7,221 nucleotides of DNA from Candidatus Desantisbacteria bacterium CG1_02_49_89. GTDB taxonomy: Bacteria; Desantisbacteria; UBA1551. Below are positions 5,642-7,221 of the stretch, in pieces. The notes under the pieces are model-generated. The model ran no database searches. It had not been told where the DNA came from and worked only from the letters and a program-made list of their open reading frames with translations. Positions within the stretch are counted from its first letter, which is position 1; every line of letters starts with the position of its first letter. The stretch is from contig MNUP01000118.1 in the NCBI GenBank assembly GCA_001871075.1, positions 1 through 7,221 on the forward strand, read 5' to 3'. A program made the translations under genes and the position numbers.

Positions 5642-5739
5642 GTTTATAAAGTTTACAGAGTTTGCATAGTTTACAAAGTAGAATCCGTGCTAATCCGTGG
5701 TAATCCGTGGTTGCAAAAGTAGTTTATAGAGTTTACAAA
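5642..5739. repeat. array of a 9-bp word GTTTACAAA, split by the decamer array
   Basis: Four period-9 units run head to tail, GTTTATAAA (5642-5650), GTTTACAGA, GTTTGCATA and GTTTACAAA (5669-5677), and two more, GTTTATAGA and GTTTACAAA, stand at 5722-5739. The 10-bp word array lies between the two blocks, as if inserted into or nested within the nonamer array. This whole block forms the leader region of the GyrI-like gene, whose start is at 5619. Confidence 0.8.
5682..5709. repeat. array of a 10-bp word AATCCGTG(G/C)T
   Basis: AATCCGTG occurs at 5682-5689, 5692-5699 and 5702-5709, exactly 10 bp apart. It is the inverse of the array at 4929-4958, so the GyrI-like gene is bracketed by the same word family in opposite orientation. 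Confidence 0.8.
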
Positions 5740-5767
5740 GTCGACAAGTAAGTATTATCTGTGCCGT

Positions 5768-5976
5768 AGGGTCATCGATTCGGTTCTGACCCGAAGGTCC
5801 CTGCATAGAGCTGCGTAGCAGCTGCAGGGGGATATCCGTGGCTGACCGAAGGTTTCGTGCTTTCCTCGCCCATCCTTTCAGGTGGGCGAAGTCTCGCCCG
5901 CTGAAAGACGGGCGGAGTGATTTCGTTGAGCGGGAAGCGAAACCCCCGCGTTAGCCCGATAACGGGCTGTGGGGGT
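5768..5976. other. GC-rich multi-hairpin element, possible structured RNA or palindromic repeat
   Basis: About 210 bases in the gap between the two minus-strand genes hold consecutive stems. CCCTGC/GCAGGG (5799-5804/5824-5829) stacks on AGCTGC/GCAGCT (5809-5814/5818-5823) around a 3-base loop. TCGCCCA pairs with TGGGCGA (5866-5872/5883-5889), and CGCCCG with CGGGCG (5895-5900/5909-5914). GGTTTCG (5851-5857) can pair with CGAAACC (5938-5944), enclosing the last two. AGCCCG/CGGGCT (5953-5958/5963-5968) lies inside ACCCCC/GGGGGT (5942-5947/5971-5976), 10 bases past the stop of the BtrH-like gene. CTTTCAG and GGGCGA (5875-5889) can instead pair with TCGCCC and CTGAAAG (5894-5907), which excludes the two flanking hairpins. 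GACC(C)GAAGGT occurs twice (5788, 5844). No known RNA family recognised. Stems lack a T-run. Confidence 0.5.
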
Positions 5977-5985
5977 GGAAATCTT

Positions 5986-6978
5986 CTACTTTTGCATTAA
6001 GAGATATGCTTCTTCCTCTGTGTCCGCTATCTTTGTCAGCACCCCGCCGCATTTTTTCCCGTCGTATTTTACCGCGCTTCTGCACAGCTCTATTATAAGT
6101 TCTCCTGACCTGGCAAACAGCACTCCTGCTTCCACCCATCCCGCCTTATCGTATTTTTCACCCAGTTTTTCCAGCAATTCTGCCTGCTTGAAGCGCAACC
6201 CGTTACACTCTTGCAAGTCCTCAGGCACAAGCGGCGGGGTCATTCCCGCGTAAGCCGCCATATGCCTGAAGCACTCTTTATCATCCCAGCCCGGAATCTC
6301 CTTTGCCAGCTTGCGCATAGCCGGTATCCCAAGCATGCTGATAGGCGGGTTCAGCATCCTTTCTGCTTTATGCTTCAGCCCTTTTTCCGCTGCTTCCAGT
6401 TCGCTTGGCAGCTTGCCCGGCAGCTCTCGCAAGGTCCTTATCGTGTTCTTTTTGCTCATTCCCGGTACTTTAACGTCCAGCGACCTCATAAGGTCAGCGT
6501 ATGCCACTTCCTGCACCTTGTCATAGGTGCAGTCATGGATGAAATACTTTTCTTTTTCATCGTCATAGCCGACTATCAGAACGTAGTGTATCGGCACGTG
6601 GATCTTTTTATACAGCCCCGGATAATAATGCAGGTAAAACATATCCAGGGCTCCTGCCATAACCGGTTCGCCGCTATCAATTGACTCCTTCATCTTCTGC
6701 GATACAGCTTTCCATGCCCTTCCCTCATTTGTTTCCAGCTTAAAACCCAGGATATCGCTTAATTCTTTTAGCAGGTACTTCGGGTTGTTGCCCCAGTAAA
6801 CCATCATCGGCGGTTTTGCCATCTTGAACTTCAGGTAACCGAATCCTGCCATGCCGCCTATTATGGGCAGGAGGAAATATTCGTATTCCCCGCCCTTCCA
6901 CGCCAGTATGTCATATAGCCCGTTAACGTAGCAGGTTGACCCGTGCTTCGCGTGCGGCAGTTCCAGCAGTTTCTTCAT
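5986..6978 (-). CDS. BtrH-type papain-fold protein (BtrH N-terminal domain plus DUF4872-like C-terminus)
   Basis: A 330-residue cytoplasmic protein. The N-terminal half resembles the BtrH N-terminal domain, named for butirosin biosynthesis BtrH, which transfers an acyl chain from a carrier protein to an aminoglycoside. Visible are HGSTCYVNGLYDIL (12-25) with the presumed nucleophile Cys16, HYVLIVGYDD (131-140) with His131, and YFIHD (145-149) with Asp149: a papain-like Cys-His-Asp triad. The C-terminal half (about 165-330) is helical and matches the DUF4872 partner domain usual in this family. No carrier protein, NRPS/PKS or aminoglycoside gene stands in the window, so the substrate is open; peptidase or amidotransferase activity is possible. 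The start follows only a weak, distant AGAGG and lies within the remains of a tRNA and integrase, with no alternative ATG in frame down to a stop at 7039, so the 5' end may have been shaped by recombination. Confidence 0.82.
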   Translation of the reverse strand: MKKLLELPHAKHGSTCYVNGLYDILAWKGGEYEYFLLPIIGGMAGFGYLKFKMAKPPMMVYWGNNPKYLLKELSDILGFKLETNEGRAWKAVSQKMKESIDSGEPVMAGALDMFYLHYYPGLYKKIHVPIHYVLIVGYDDEKEKYFIHDCTYDKVQEVAYADLMRSLDVKVPGMSKKNTIRTLRELPGKLPSELEAAEKGLKHKAERMLNPPISMLGIPAMRKLAKEIPGWDDKECFRHMAAYAGMTPPLVPEDLQECNGLRFKQAELLEKLGEKYDKAGWVEAGVLFARSGELIIELCRSAVKYDGKKCGGVLTKIADTEEEAYLLMQK

Positions 6979-6991
6979 AGGCGAAAGCGAC

Positions 6992-7048
6992 CTCTTTGCG
7001 GCCAGTGGATTTTGAGTCAGGCACGTATACCAGTTCCGTCACTCCGGC
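6992..7048 (-). pseudogene. broken tRNA-Leu(CAA), 5' part
   Basis: Read on the minus strand from 7048, GCCGGAG is a typical tRNA-Leu 5' acceptor strand. TG and a D arm follow: ACGG, AACTGGTATA, CGTG, with A10-T25, C11-G24 and G12-C23 pairing. The anticodon loop is CTCAAAA (7016-7010), giving CAA. The 5' anticodon strand CCTGA should be met by TCAGG but TCCAC is present, so only two pairs remain. TGGCCGCAA begins the long variable arm of a class II tRNA, after which the T arm, the 3' acceptor strand and CCA are absent. A frame across it reads [17 protein letters not shown], the well-known spurious translation of tRNA-Leu genes. A full gene would need about 30 more bases, which are occupied by the start of the BtrH-like gene. 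Non-functional by these losses. Confidence 0.68.
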
Positions 7049-7179
7049 ATTGTTAAGAAAACATCTGCGATTGCTGCATGGCCCTGCATGGCAAGGTGGG
7101 AGGCAAAAGTGTGGCGAAGGTCATGGAAGCGGAAGTTTGTAATGCCTGCTTTCTTTAGCGTGTTTTTGATTTTCTGCAT
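7039..7179 (-). pseudogene. remnant of a tyrosine recombinase (phage-type integrase)
   Basis: A 46-codon frame holds the box II signature [15 protein letters not shown] (19-33 from the ATG at 7179), with the catalytic His-x-x-Arg. A stop codon (TAA) lies directly before the ATG in the same frame, so the box I Arg and the core-binding domain are missing, and after AMQG the sequence departs from the family ([13 protein letters not shown]) and stops at 7039 before the LLGH block and the catalytic Tyr. It therefore cannot be active. Its 3' end overlaps the broken tRNA-Leu, and tRNA genes are the usual targets of such enzymes, so this looks like the wreck of an integration site. The 42 bases at the right edge of the window carry no recognisable continuation. 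Confidence 0.75.
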
Positions 7180-7221
7180 TTATATTCCGCCAATTGTCCC
7201 ATTGTTTCATACCGAATTTTG

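Noticed and set aside
2377-5739. CRISPR array among the intergenic repeats
   Set aside because: Units are only 7-13 bp, directly abutting or irregularly spaced, without 25-40 bp repeats, unique spacers or cas genes.
5772-5873. 33-codon minus-strand frame inside the hairpin element (MGEESTKPS...)
   Set aside because: It is open because of the GC-rich palindromes, its ATG has no properly spaced ribosome binding site, and all three minus frames look similarly open here.

Overview
The window looks like chromosomal DNA from an uncultured Gram-negative-type bacterium. Nothing in it fixes the phylum. Protein style, roughly balanced GC in the genes, and short-word repeat arrays in the gaps would fit an Omnitrophota-like (former OP3) or related genome, but this is inference from general resemblance.

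Layout. The left edge (1-724) holds a decayed AT-rich small membrane-protein gene with an in-frame stop, a 23-bp palindrome and a degenerate mobile-type repeat. Next come four plus-strand genes that read as one transcription unit: a short CstA-family carbon-starvation/pyruvate-type transporter (725-2365), an unrecognised 90-residue protein (2469-2741), and two tandem ArsA/Get3-like ATPases (2835-3812 and 3892-4863). Two minus-strand genes follow: a membrane-anchored GyrI-like ligand-binding protein (5032-5619) and a BtrH-type papain-fold acyltransferase/peptidase-like protein (5986-6978). The right edge (6992-7179) holds a broken tRNA-Leu(CAA) and a remnant of a tyrosine recombinase, the signature of an old integration site.

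How the parts may work together. ArsA-family ATPases either energise a membrane transporter (ArsA with ArsB) or deliver membrane proteins (Get3). Two of them stand with a large transporter and a small hydrophobic protein, so a CstA-based ATP-assisted transporter or a membrane-protein delivery module is the most interesting possibility here. The two ATPases carry different departures from the catalytic consensus. The second has Asn where Get3 has its catalytic Asp; the first has an altered switch II. That suggests an asymmetric heterodimer.

Between the genes, nearly every gap is filled with tandem arrays of 7-10 bp words, a different word in each gap and often in opposed orientation. The 5620-5985 gap also holds a GC-rich element with several strong hairpins and a mutually exclusive alternative pairing.
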